Shown here in pieces: positions 1-6,671 of a stretch of DNA of 43,726 nucleotides. A model generated the notes under the pieces. That model made no database searches. It had not been told where the DNA came from and saw only the letters and a program-made list of their open reading frames with translations. The stretch spans positions 1-43,726 of the IMG/VR virus record IMGVR_UViG_3300030328_002097. One strand, 5' to 3'. The stretch comes from a virus. Position numbers and translations under genes: made by a program. Numbering within the stretch: position 1 is the stretch's first letter; every line of letters begins with the position of its first letter.

Positions 1-1
1 T

Positions 2-115
2 GCTCATACACACGGAGCAGACGGTGGAATGCAAGCGGCAGGAGGTGCGCCAGCACCAGCACCGGCAGCAACACCAGCGGCAGATCCAGCAGCAGAAGAA
101 GAAGCAGTAGCATAA
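2..115 (+). CDS. C-terminal end of an unknown Ala/Pro-rich protein (partial)
   Basis: An open frame enters from the left edge and stops at TAA 113-115, leaving 37 residues. They begin AHTHGADGGMQ and then become almost entirely Ala, Pro, Gly and Glu, ending EEEAVA. The low-complexity tail is far richer in G+C than the rest of the window because of the Ala/Pro/Gly codons. The short His-Thr-His element loosely recalls the His-containing stretches of the tagged proteins at 2446 and 6275, so it may be the end of another member of that set, but too little is visible to say. Function unknown. It is followed by an A-rich 17-base gap and the gene at 133. Confidence 0.55.
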   Translation, partial: AHTHGADGGMQAAGGAPAPAPAATPAADPAAEEEAVA

Positions 116-132
116 TTAATAAAAATATAAAA

Positions 133-885
133 ATGCCTAAATTTAAAGAAAACACAGGATTTAAAATGAAGGGACCCTCGTTGTACCCTAAGACACATGG
201 GTCGACTGAGAGAAATAGTTATACCTCTCCATTTAAACAAAAAGATAGACCAGACCCTACTTTTGAAGGTACTGACGAGTATAGAAAAGAAAAAGATATT
301 CCAAAAACAGAATACTCAGCAAGAGGTATTTCGAAAACTGATGTTTTATTTCCAGGTATTTCGAAAACTGATCCAAAGGTAAAACGCTCAGACTTCGACA
401 AAGGTAGCGAACAACAAAAGATGTTTGATGCAAATAAAAAGAAAGCGAAGAAGGGTAAAAAAACTCTTAGGAAATCTAATAGAAAACTTATACAAGGGAA
501 AAAAGAAGAATTTAAAAAAGGTAAAATAACTAAAAAACAGTTCCAAGAAGCTAAAAAAGAAATAAAAGGTTATACAGATGTTGACGCGGCTGAAGATCAC
601 TTATCTGGACTTAAAAAGAAAGGTCCTTTATATCAAAAGAAAACTAAAGAACAATTATTAAGCGAGGGCTTTACACAACGTGATGCTGATCAAATGATGA
701 AAACTGGCGCTACAACAGGGGAGCAGAAGTCAGAAAGAAAGACCTCAATATCTAACAATGCTAAAATATTACAAAGACAAAGACAAAGAAAAACTAAAAT
801 GTCTAACAATGCTAAAGTATTGCAGAAACAAAGAAGAGATCAGTTGAAAGAGGGCGCTAGCACGTTAGCTAAAAAAGATAAATAA
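133..885 (+). CDS. Lysine-rich tagged accessory protein with internal repeats
   Basis: This is a 250-residue, strongly basic and probably largely disordered or coiled-coil protein of unknown function. Near its N-terminus it has GFKMKGPSLYPK followed about 20 residues later by SPFKQ, the two halves of the tag shared by most small genes of this block. Residues about 65-81 contain two copies of GISKTD in a 10-residue period, and residues about 206-236 contain two copies of an SNNAK(I/V)LQ(R/K)QR unit. The middle is a Lys/Glu/Gln-rich helix-forming region. The stop overlaps the next start by one base (TAATG). Its composition would suit nucleic-acid binding, but that is only a guess. An overlapping alternative frame at 197-382 is a shadow. 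Confidence 0.85.
   Translation: MPKFKENTGFKMKGPSLYPKTHGSTERNSYTSPFKQKDRPDPTFEGTDEYRKEKDIPKTEYSARGISKTDVLFPGISKTDPKVKRSDFDKGSEQQKMFDANKKKAKKGKKTLRKSNRKLIQGKKEEFKKGKITKKQFQEAKKEIKGYTDVDAAEDHLSGLKKKGPLYQKKTKEQLLSEGFTQRDADQMMKTGATTGEQKSERKTSISNNAKILQRQRQRKTKMSNNAKVLQKQRRDQLKEGASTLAKKDK
324..372 (+). repeat. Two 19-bp direct repeats inside the gene at 133
   Basis: The 19-base unit AGGTATTTCGAAAACTGAT occurs at 324-342 and again, identically, at 354-372. The period is 30 bases, so the repeat keeps frame and encodes GISKTD twice. Perfect nucleotide identity points to a recent in-frame duplication. Confidence 0.85.
751..816 (+). repeat. Two-copy 51-bp period repeat (SNNAK unit)
   Basis: TCTAACAATGCTAAA occurs at 751-765 and 802-816, 51 bases apart. 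Each copy encodes SNNAK followed by (I/V)LQ(R/K)QR. The flanking codons have diverged, so this duplication looks older than the GISKTD repeat upstream. Confidence 0.75.
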
Positions 886-1166
886 TGGCTTATAATATAA
901 AAACAACTAAAATAGGTAAGGCACCGATCGATGTTACGCATTGTAACTCTTCTCCTATGAAGTTGACATTAAATACAAATCCATTACAATATAGATCACC
1001 AATGAAAACTAGACCTATAGCTACATCAGCTGGTGATTTAGCTGAAGGTGGAGGTGGTACAAAAGATAAGACACAGTCTGAATTATTAATGGATAGACAA
1101 AGAAAAAAATTCAAAAAACAAGGAGATAAACTTGGTAAAACAATGGTAGACAAGGGATCTTGGTAA
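885..1166 (+). CDS. Small tagged protein, IKTT/GKAPI variant
   Basis: This 93-residue protein of unknown function starts MAYNIKTTKIGKAPIDVTH and then has two SPMK elements (about residues 24 and 39). The downstream neighbour at 1177 starts MAYKIKTT, also has GKAPI and TTH, and carries SPFKQ, so the two are paralogous at the N-terminus only. The C-terminal third is basic (RQRKKFKKQ) and may be helical. The start codon overlaps the previous stop by one base. This is a second version of the block's N-terminal tag, with IKTT/GKAPI in place of KMKG/FYGK. Confidence 0.85.
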   Translation: MAYNIKTTKIGKAPIDVTHCNSSPMKLTLNTNPLQYRSPMKTRPIATSAGDLAEGGGGTKDKTQSELLMDRQRKKFKKQGDKLGKTMVDKGSW

Positions 1167-1176
1167 AAATAAAATT

Positions 1177-1647
1177 ATGGCATACAAAATAAAAACAACA
1201 GCAACAAACGGTAAAGCACCAATAAACACAACACACTCTAGCAGAAGTAATACTTCTCCATTCAAACAAGGTATGGAACCTCCAAAAGCTATGCAAAAAT
1301 CTAATGAAATGGAAAAACCAAAGCGGACTAGATTGGCAATGACAGACCCTGATCTAGAAAAACCATCTTACATGGGTAGGAAACCCAGTAAGCTTGAACC
1401 AACTCTTTCCTCACCCAGAGCTAAAGGAGAAGATATGAAGGAGGAGAGAATTGGCGGGTTAGGAAGATTTGATCCAAATGATCCAATTTTTGAAGATGGG
1501 AAGTACATTCAAGATGAAAGAGGTTTTATCAATAGAAATCCAGAATACCGTGAACGTCTTAAATTAGATAGAGAAAGAATTCCTAAACGTCCTAAAAGAG
1601 TGAGAGAACCTCAACGTGGTGAACGAGATGCAGAAAAAGCTAATTAA
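1177..1647 (+). CDS. Basic tagged protein, IKTT/GKAPI variant
   Basis: The protein has 156 residues and no recognised function. The N-terminus MAYKIKTTATNGKAPINTTH matches the preceding gene's first 20 residues in pattern and ends the tag with SPFKQ at about residues 28-32. The rest is charged and proline-rich, with many RPKR/PKRVREPQR-like basic clusters near the C-terminus, suggesting an extended nucleic-acid- or protein-binding tail. It begins 10 bases after the previous stop behind an A-rich leader (AAAATAAAATT) that lacks a Shine-Dalgarno sequence. Confidence 0.85.
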   Translation: MAYKIKTTATNGKAPINTTHSSRSNTSPFKQGMEPPKAMQKSNEMEKPKRTRLAMTDPDLEKPSYMGRKPSKLEPTLSSPRAKGEDMKEERIGGLGRFDPNDPIFEDGKYIQDERGFINRNPEYRERLKLDRERIPKRPKRVREPQRGERDAEKAN

Positions 1648-1661
1648 TAAAAACAAAAATT

Positions 1662-2441
1662 ATGTTTAAAATGAAAGGTTCCCATCTGTATGGGAAAACA
1701 ATAAAACAAAGTGGAAGAGTACCTTCTCCATTTAAAGCTAAGCCCGTTGGTGGTGGTGGAGGTGGAAAAGAAGAGATTAAATGGGGACCAGAAAAACTAA
1801 TTTCAGATGTAACTACTCCAAAAGAAGGTGGTGGAACAAAAACTAAGAAGACTTATAAGACTACGGGTACTAGTCGTACTAAAGTTGAAAAAAGAGCAAC
1901 CACTCCTGAAGAGATAGCTAAATATAAAAAATACAAAGAAGACGTTAAATCTGGTAAAGTAAAAAGAAACACCAAATACGATCCTAAAACACATGTTAAA
2001 GGTAGAGAAGAGGTTTCTGAAACAGGTCCTGAAAAAGTAAAAACTTCAAAAAAGAAAACCGTTGACAAGGTTGATAAGTACGGTTGGGGAGAGAAAGAAA
2101 AAGAAGAGTATTTAGCTTTTAATAAAAAAATGCAGTTAGAAAGAGAGAAAGAACGTGAGTACAAGAAATCTGACGAGTACAAAATGAAGCAAAAGAAAAA
2201 AGAAGAAGATTTGCAGAAGTGGAAAGAGGATGAGTTTAAAAAGGAAAAAGAAAGAAAGAAAACTAGAAGAAAGAGAAAAATAAGAAAAGTATTAACAGCG
2301 CCAGGAAGAGCAATTAGAAACATGTCAGATAAAATGGCTGTTGAAAGAGGCAAGAAGAGACAACAGAAGAGTTTAGCTAAACGATTAAATCTTTGTGATA
2401 TAACAGGTGCTGGAAAAAAACCAAAAGGTTGTAAATTATAA
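1662..2441 (+). CDS. Tagged Lys/Glu-rich coiled-coil protein
   Basis: The protein has 259 residues. Residues 1-25 carry the full tag: MFKMKGSHLYGK, then TIKQSGRVPSPFK. Residues 12-25 are identical to residues 13-26 of the protein at 6672, although the two proteins are otherwise unrelated. A hexaglycine run (about residues 30-35) separates the tag from a KKTYKTTGTSRTK segment and a long Glu/Lys/Arg helix (about residues 140-215), probably a coiled coil. The C-terminus has a short Cys-containing end (NLCDITGAGKKPKGCKL). Function unknown; the composition fits a DNA-condensing or structural role. The next gene starts 4 bases after the stop. Confidence 0.85.
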   Translation: MFKMKGSHLYGKTIKQSGRVPSPFKAKPVGGGGGGKEEIKWGPEKLISDVTTPKEGGGTKTKKTYKTTGTSRTKVEKRATTPEEIAKYKKYKEDVKSGKVKRNTKYDPKTHVKGREEVSETGPEKVKTSKKKTVDKVDKYGWGEKEKEEYLAFNKKMQLEREKEREYKKSDEYKMKQKKKEEDLQKWKEDEFKKEKERKKTRRKRKIRKVLTAPGRAIRNMSDKMAVERGKKRQQKSLAKRLNLCDITGAGKKPKGCKL

Positions 2442-2445
2442 AACT

Positions 2446-2811
2446 ATGGCATACAAAATGAAAGGATCTTCTTTTTACGGAAAATCTCCATTAAAACACA
2501 AACCAAAAGAATCAGGCGCTTGGGAGGCTAAATTTGGAGATAAACCCGAAAAAGATACTCACAAACACCCTCATACAGAAGAAGTACAAGCAACAGCTGA
2601 TTATCATAAAAAGGGAGACGCTCGGTATAAAGATGCGTCAACATATACTTCAAGAGCTATGTCAAAAGGTCCTAGAAAAGATCTTCCAGTTAACTTAGAT
2701 ATGGCAACTCGATCAGAAATACGAGATCTACGTGGTGCTGAAGCAAATCCAAAATATTATAAACCGACTGATAAAAAGGATATTAAGAATCCTAAATATA
2801 AGAAAAACTAG
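2446..2811 (+). CDS. Small tagged protein (KMKGSSFYGKSPLKHK)
   Basis: The protein has 121 residues when started at ATG 2446. An in-frame ATG at 2407 exists, but it lies inside the previous gene and would add 13 residues ahead of the conserved MAYKMKG start, so I reject it. The tag is the cleanest in the window: MAYKMKGSSFYGKSPLKHK at residues 1-19. A His-rich segment (DTHKHPHTEE, about residues 38-47) follows, then a hydrophilic, probably disordered region. The protein at 6275 has the same tag and a related THAHT-like element (KHAHTIDD), so these two may be true paralogs. Function unknown. Confidence 0.85.
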   Translation: MAYKMKGSSFYGKSPLKHKPKESGAWEAKFGDKPEKDTHKHPHTEEVQATADYHKKGDARYKDASTYTSRAMSKGPRKDLPVNLDMATRSEIRDLRGAEANPKYYKPTDKKDIKNPKYKKN

Positions 2812-2823
2812 GGAAAGACCCTA
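2809..2823 (+). terminator. Short inverted repeat after the first tagged-gene cluster
   Basis: TAGGG (2809-2813), loop AAAGA, CCCTA (2819-2823). The 5-bp stem begins in the stop codon and is followed by A-rich DNA rather than a T-tract, so if it terminates transcription it is weak. It could instead be a transcript-end or processing hairpin. Confidence 0.3.
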
Positions 2824-2858
2824 AACCAAGTCAATATTAACCAAAAAAAACCAAAAAA

Positions 2859-3149
2859 ATGACTTATTTATATTACAAGACTAGTACAATGACTAGCAAT
2901 GTTAAACCGAATGAAAAAACTATTAACCAGTGGACACATCTAGCTGATAAAAAGAACTGGAGAATCACACAATTACCGAATGGATTTTACCAAACGGAGG
3001 TGAATGACCCAGAAAATGACAAAAATTGGCATGATGTTACACGTAGAGAGACCATAGAAGGCGCTGAAGCAGCAATTGACGGAAGCGTTGACCATTTCTC
3101 GAAGAAATTAGAGGCTACAAAAGGCCCAAAAGTAGTAAAAACATTCTAA
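2859..3149 (+). CDS. Small conserved-looking phage protein, unknown function
   Basis: This 96-residue protein lies directly upstream of groEL. The body has a compact pattern: a Trp-containing N-terminal helix, a PNGFYQTEV strand, a TRRET turn and a helix GAEAAIDGSVDHFSKKL, suggesting a small folded alpha/beta domain, unlike the disordered tagged neighbours. Two starts are possible. ATG 2859 follows an A/C-rich leader like the one before 5081, while ATG 2889 (MTSNVKP) would drop ten residues. I prefer 2859, but the difference cannot be settled here. Co-orientation and a 32-base gap place it with groEL/groES. Confidence 0.75.
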   Translation: MTYLYYKTSTMTSNVKPNEKTINQWTHLADKKNWRITQLPNGFYQTEVNDPENDKNWHDVTRRETIEGAEAAIDGSVDHFSKKLEATKGPKVVKTF

Positions 3150-3181
3150 AAGAAGTATAATTTAATCAAATTTAATTTAAT

Positions 3182-4765
3182 ATGGAATTCAATCAACCAA
3201 GCGAGATTGTCAAAGATGTAAATTTTGGCGATGATGCGAAAAAAAGAATAATTGCAGGTGTAGAAAAACTTACAAAAGCTGTAAAATCTACCCTAGGAGC
3301 CTCAGGAAAATGCGTTATTTACGAAGACGCTAGAGGAAAACCGGTAATCACAAAAGACGGTGTAACCGTTGCAGAAAGCGTAGTCTTGTATGATCCGGTT
3401 GAAAACATAGGAGCTACTTTAATAAAAGAAGCTGCTAAAAACACAGTAAGAGAAGCGGGTGATGGTACTACTACCGCCACTGTTTTAGCTGAATCTCTTA
3501 TAAAACAAGTTAACAACAACACTTCAAGTGCAACTATTAGGGAAATTAAAGAAGGTATCGGCTCTGGACTACAAAAAGTCAACGATTACCTAAACGAAGC
3601 AGCTATAAAAATTGAAGGAGACATGTTAAAGCATGTAAGTTCAATTAGTTGTAATAATGACTACAAACTTGGAGAGATTATAGCTGAAGCTTATCAAGAA
3701 GTTGGTAAAGACGGTGTGGTTTTGATGGAAGAGTCACCAACTGAAAAAACTTATATAGAAATAGTGGATGGTGTACAATTAGATTCTGGTATCACATCAC
3801 CACATTTTATTACAGATAAAGATAAACAAAAATGTGAGTTAGATAACCCACTAATACTTATAGTTTCTTCTGAAATACCTAATGTAAGAAAAATCCAAAA
3901 AGTATTAGAGCACGTAATCAAAAAATCACGATCTTTATTAATAGTAGCGCCAGTAGCGCAACAAGTTAAAGCAGCTTTGCTTATGAACAAAGTAAAAGGT
4001 AATATTAAAGTAAATATTATTGATTTACCAGGCTTTGGTCCTACTAAGCAAGATACAACAGAAGATTTAGCTTTTTTAACAGGTGCTACGGTTATGAACG
4101 AAGAATTAGGAGATGATTTAGATCTTATAGATATAGATTGTTTAGGAGAAGCAAACAAAGTTGTTACAGATACTAAAAGCACAGTTATAACTACTTTAGA
4201 GTTTGTCGATGAATTAAAAGATACTTTTGAAGAAAGAATTAAAAGTATAAAGAAAAAAATCAAAAAAGTAGAAGGTAAAGATCCTTTTATAAAAAAGAAG
4301 TTAGAAAATAGATTAGCAATGCTACGAGGTAAAGTAGGTATAGTGAAAGTAGGTGCTGATTCTAAAGTTGAGCTTAAAGAAAAGAAAGACAGAGTTGAAG
4401 ATGCTATTTATGCTACAAAAGCAGCTTTACAAGAAGGTATTGTTTCAGGAGGTGGGGTTGCTTTACTTAACGCATCACAACAAGTTCACCCTGAAAACGC
4501 TGGAGAAGAGATTTTATTGAGATCTATAAGAGCTCCATTTGATACTATATTAATAAATGCTGGCTTAGAACAAATAGCACCAAGACCAGAAAAAGGATTA
4601 GGTGTTGATGTAGTAACTGGTAATTCTGTTAATATGATTGACAAAGGTATTATCGATCCAGTACTTGTTACCAAGTCCGCACTTAAAAATGCGGTTTCTG
4701 TTGTGACTACTATTATATCAGCCGATTGTGTAATTTCAAATATGAGAACAAATGAAGGCAGTTAA
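3182..4765 (+). CDS. groEL: Phage chaperonin GroEL (60 kDa)
   Basis: A group I chaperonin subunit of 527 residues, close to the bacterial length of about 545. It would form the double-ring ATP-driven folding chamber in the host cytoplasm, presumably for virion proteins. ATP-site elements are intact: KDGVTVA with Asp59 (E. coli Asp52 position), GDGTTTATVL with Asp94 (Asp87) and VEDAIYATKAAL with Asp407 (Asp398, hydrolysis). The apical region contains LLIVAPVAQQVKAALLMNK and the second equatorial half contains GIVSGGGVALL. The usual flexible GGM-repeat tail is missing (ends MRTNEGS), and the loop after GGGVALL is shortened relative to the bacterial protein. A groES gene overlaps its end by 14 bases. 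TATAAT at 3156-3161 precedes it, without a clear -35. Confidence 0.97.
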   Translation: MEFNQPSEIVKDVNFGDDAKKRIIAGVEKLTKAVKSTLGASGKCVIYEDARGKPVITKDGVTVAESVVLYDPVENIGATLIKEAAKNTVREAGDGTTTATVLAESLIKQVNNNTSSATIREIKEGIGSGLQKVNDYLNEAAIKIEGDMLKHVSSISCNNDYKLGEIIAEAYQEVGKDGVVLMEESPTEKTYIEIVDGVQLDSGITSPHFITDKDKQKCELDNPLILIVSSEIPNVRKIQKVLEHVIKKSRSLLIVAPVAQQVKAALLMNKVKGNIKVNIIDLPGFGPTKQDTTEDLAFLTGATVMNEELGDDLDLIDIDCLGEANKVVTDTKSTVITTLEFVDELKDTFEERIKSIKKKIKKVEGKDPFIKKKLENRLAMLRGKVGIVKVGADSKVELKEKKDRVEDAIYATKAALQEGIVSGGGVALLNASQQVHPENAGEEILLRSIRAPFDTILINAGLEQIAPRPEKGLGVDVVTGNSVNMIDKGIIDPVLVTKSALKNAVSVVTTIISADCVISNMRTNEGS

Positions 4766-5009
4766 TAATTACATAATAGTAGAAAATATAAAAAGAGAAC
4801 CTAAAAAGATCGCTGGTTTAATATTAACAGAAGATGTGGACAGTGACAATAGGTATATAAGGGCTAAGGTTATTTCAGTAGGAAACTTAGTTGAAGGAAT
4901 AGAAGATAATGATACCGTTTATTATGATAAACACGCTGGACACGGTATACAATATAAAGATATATTATATCACGTTATTATATCAAGAGACGTGGTATTA
5001 ATAGATTAA
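4752..5009 (+). CDS. groES: Phage co-chaperonin GroES
   Basis: This 85-residue Cpn10-fold protein would cap the GroEL ring. It reads as the standard order: N-terminal strand (VNNYIIVENI), mobile loop with the GroEL-contacting hydrophobic tripeptide region (KKIAGLILTE, compare GGIVLTG in bacteria), core strands (AKVISVGN) and a C-terminal barrel (DTVYYDKHAGHGIQYKDILYHVIISRDVVLID). It is slightly shorter than bacterial GroES (about 97), with a reduced roof hairpin. The gene starts inside groEL, overlapping 14 bases in another frame, so the order is groEL-groES, the reverse of the usual bacterial operon, and translation is probably coupled. Confidence 0.93.
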   Translation: MKAVNNYIIVENIKREPKKIAGLILTEDVDSDNRYIRAKVISVGNLVEGIEDNDTVYYDKHAGHGIQYKDILYHVIISRDVVLID

Positions 5010-5080
5010 CCAAAACCATAACCCACAAACCTTAAACAAAAAACGAAAACAAATTATTAATTAACAAAAAAAACAAAATC
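5010..5080 (+). promoter_or_regulatory. A/C-rich leader between groES and the next gene
   Basis: This 71-base gap, among the longest in the window, is composed almost entirely of A and C with a central AATTATTAATTAA. It has no T-tract and no convincing -10/-35 pair. It ends in ACAAAAAAAACAAAATC immediately before ATG 5081, with A at -3 and no Shine-Dalgarno sequence, an unstructured translation-enhancing leader of the Bacteroidota type (inference). Confidence 0.4.
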
Positions 5081-5452
5081 ATGAAATTAATGAAAATTGA
5101 AACGGTAACATCTGATGCTATCGTTGCTAACACAGGAACAATTCTTAATGTAGATGTAGACAATTTAGAAGTAAACATTGGTGCTACTGCAACTACTACA
5201 ACTTTAGTTGGTCCTTGGGGTACTATGACATTTACTGTTGATGGTACTGATGCGGCAGAAAAACTTTTAAATTGCTCAAAAATTGGAGTATATCTTGCTG
5301 AAAGAATAGCTGAACTTAGTGGTGATAAAGCTCATTCTAAACAAACGATATTTAACTTAATTCCATCAATAGCTGAGTTTCATACTAAAACTGGAATAGT
5401 TCATACTGGTGGTACGGCTAACACTGCTTTAGTATCAACTGCTTTAAGTTAA
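5081..5452 (+). CDS. Small beta-rich protein, putative virion component
   Basis: This 123-residue protein of unknown function is unlike its basic neighbours. It is Thr/Ala/Gly-rich, near neutral and predicted from pattern to be beta in the first half (MKIETVTSDAIVANTGTILNVDV, then a Thr run and LVGPWGTMTFTVDGTD) with an amphipathic helix in the middle (EKLLNCSKIGVYLAERIAEL). It has a long dedicated leader, suggesting strong expression. Such small Thr/Gly-rich proteins in phages are often capsid decoration or fibre components, but no recognisable motif proves this here. Confidence 0.75.
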   Translation: MKLMKIETVTSDAIVANTGTILNVDVDNLEVNIGATATTTTLVGPWGTMTFTVDGTDAAEKLLNCSKIGVYLAERIAELSGDKAHSKQTIFNLIPSIAEFHTKTGIVHTGGTANTALVSTALS

Positions 5453-5455
5453 TAG

Positions 5456-5896
5456 TTGAGATTAACCGCGCAAGATTTGCGTGAAATGAATATCCTTAAG
5501 TATTACAGGCTCACTAGAAAGTGGGTCTGTAAAACTTACGGATTAAAAGACGCAGATTTAGAATTATTAATTTATTTAGATTGTAAAGAAAGATTTACAC
5601 GACAAGAGTTTTTAGATGGTACTTACACGTACTCATGGGATAAAAACAGATGGGAGAGACTAAGAAGAGATGGTTGGATAGAAACATGGAGACATAGAAA
5701 CCGTACTACTATTAAATATAGTATTTTCAAAACATCTTTTAAATGCTCTCAAATGATAAGTAGAATTTACAGAATACTTTTAGGCGAAGAGGATATGCCT
5801 ACGTCAGATAGAAGTGTTTTTTACAATAACAAATCATATACAGATAAGGTTTACAACAAAGCTATTGATGATATGATTAAAGATAAAGAAAGATAA
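5456..5896 (+). CDS. Putative winged-helix (MarR-like) protein
   Basis: This 146-residue protein's middle looks like a winged helix-turn-helix: helix LEDA-like segment DADLELLIYLDCKERFTRQEF, a recognition helix SWDKNRWERLRRDGWIETW, then a basic wing RHRNRTTIKYSIF. A C-terminal helix (CSQMISRIYRILLGEEDMP) could dimerise. Marine phages commonly carry a protein of this type; the DNA-binding role is inferred from pattern. The start is uncertain: TTG 5456, three bases after the previous stop, or ATG 5486 (MNILKYYRL). The close spacing favours translational coupling and TTG, but ATG gives a more usual start. Confidence 0.75.
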   Translation: MRLTAQDLREMNILKYYRLTRKWVCKTYGLKDADLELLIYLDCKERFTRQEFLDGTYTYSWDKNRWERLRRDGWIETWRHRNRTTIKYSIFKTSFKCSQMISRIYRILLGEEDMPTSDRSVFYNNKSYTDKVYNKAIDDMIKDKER

Positions 5897-5898
5897 TT

Positions 5899-6264
5899 AT
5901 GTATAAACCATTTAAAATGAAAGGACCATCTTTATATAGAAGTCCTCTAAACAAAGGTACTGAAGGATCTGAAGGACCAATGGCTCCTCCAACACCTGCT
6001 TTTTATAAATCACCACTTGAAAGTGCTTGTACACCAGACGGATGTCCAGCCAACGAAGGACCAGGTAATGAAAGCGGAAATCAACAAGAAATAAAAAAGC
6101 AAGAAAGTATAAAAACTCCTGATCAGAAAACTGAAGAAAAAAAGACTGAAGGAGATAAAAAAGAATCTGAAGAAATAGCTGACGAAAACAATAAGAAGAA
6201 AGAACAAACTGATGAAGCAAAGATATCAGCGATAAGTCAAGCAGGGAGTATGTTAGCATCATAA
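5899..6264 (+). CDS. Tagged acidic/proline-rich small protein
   Basis: This 121-residue protein begins MYKPFKMKGPSLYRSPLNK, the block's tag. A second degenerate copy, AFYKSPLES, follows at residues about 34-42, and then a short Cys pair (ACTPDGCP). The rest is a Glu/Lys/Gln-rich, disordered stretch with an alanine-containing C-terminus (AISQAGSMLAS). It differs from its relatives in being less basic. Function unknown. It starts two bases after the previous stop. Confidence 0.85.
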   Translation: MYKPFKMKGPSLYRSPLNKGTEGSEGPMAPPTPAFYKSPLESACTPDGCPANEGPGNESGNQQEIKKQESIKTPDQKTEEKKTEGDKKESEEIADENNKKKEQTDEAKISAISQAGSMLAS

Positions 6265-6274
6265 AAATAAAACT

Positions 6275-6670
6275 ATGGGATATAAAATGAAGGGTACTGC
6301 TTTTTATGGTAAATCGCCTTTAAAGCAAAAAAGAATTAAAAAAGACGAAACTAAACACGCTCATACTATAGATGATAAAAAGTATAAAACAAGTACTTTT
6401 GAAAATAGATCCAATAAGAGAGGGCAATCCCAAGAAGAAGTTCTTAGTAAAGCTCATAAAAATGTAAAAAAACAAACAGGTAAACTTAACAAACATTATG
6501 ACGACCCAAGATATGGTAAGAGTTTAAGTAAGAAAGAATATGATGATTTAACAAAAAAAGAAAAATCCGCAACAAAAGATTACAATGTTGCTACGGATAG
6601 ATTTGCACATGTATCTGATTCTCTTAATGTTGTTAATAAAAATTGGCCTAAAATAAAAAAGAAAAAATAA
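6275..6670 (+). CDS. Tagged basic protein (KMKGTAFYGKSPLKQK)
   Basis: This 131-residue, lysine-rich protein starts MGYKMKGTAFYGKSPLKQK. After the tag comes KHAHTIDDKKYKTSTF, recalling the His-rich segment of the protein at 2446, followed by hydrophilic sequence with repeated KK/KE clusters and a lysine run at the very C-terminus (KIKKKK). Function unknown. The start context (AAATAAAACT ATG GGATATAAAATGAA) is nearly the same as at 2446, so leader plus tag may have spread together by duplication. The next gene begins after a single base. Confidence 0.85.
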   Translation: MGYKMKGTAFYGKSPLKQKRIKKDETKHAHTIDDKKYKTSTFENRSNKRGQSQEEVLSKAHKNVKKQTGKLNKHYDDPRYGKSLSKKEYDDLTKKEKSATKDYNVATDRFAHVSDSLNVVNKNWPKIKKKK

Positions 6671-6671
6671 T

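Noticed and set aside
2407-2445. Upstream in-frame start for the tagged gene at 2446
   Set aside because: It overlaps the previous gene, and its extra 13 residues precede the conserved MAYKMKG start shared with its relatives.
3156-3161. TATAAT as a sigma-70 -10 box before groEL
   Set aside because: No matching -35 is present and such A/T hexamers are frequent by chance in this A/T-rich sequence; noted but not called a promoter.
3751-4263. A 170-residue minus-strand open frame opposite groEL, and similar long minus-strand frames at 1853-2353, 37814-38236, 11095-11397 and 42929-43207
   Set aside because: They lie opposite strongly supported genes, are Ser/Leu/Phe-rich as expected from antisense of Lys/Glu/Asp codons, and show no motif or leader of their own.
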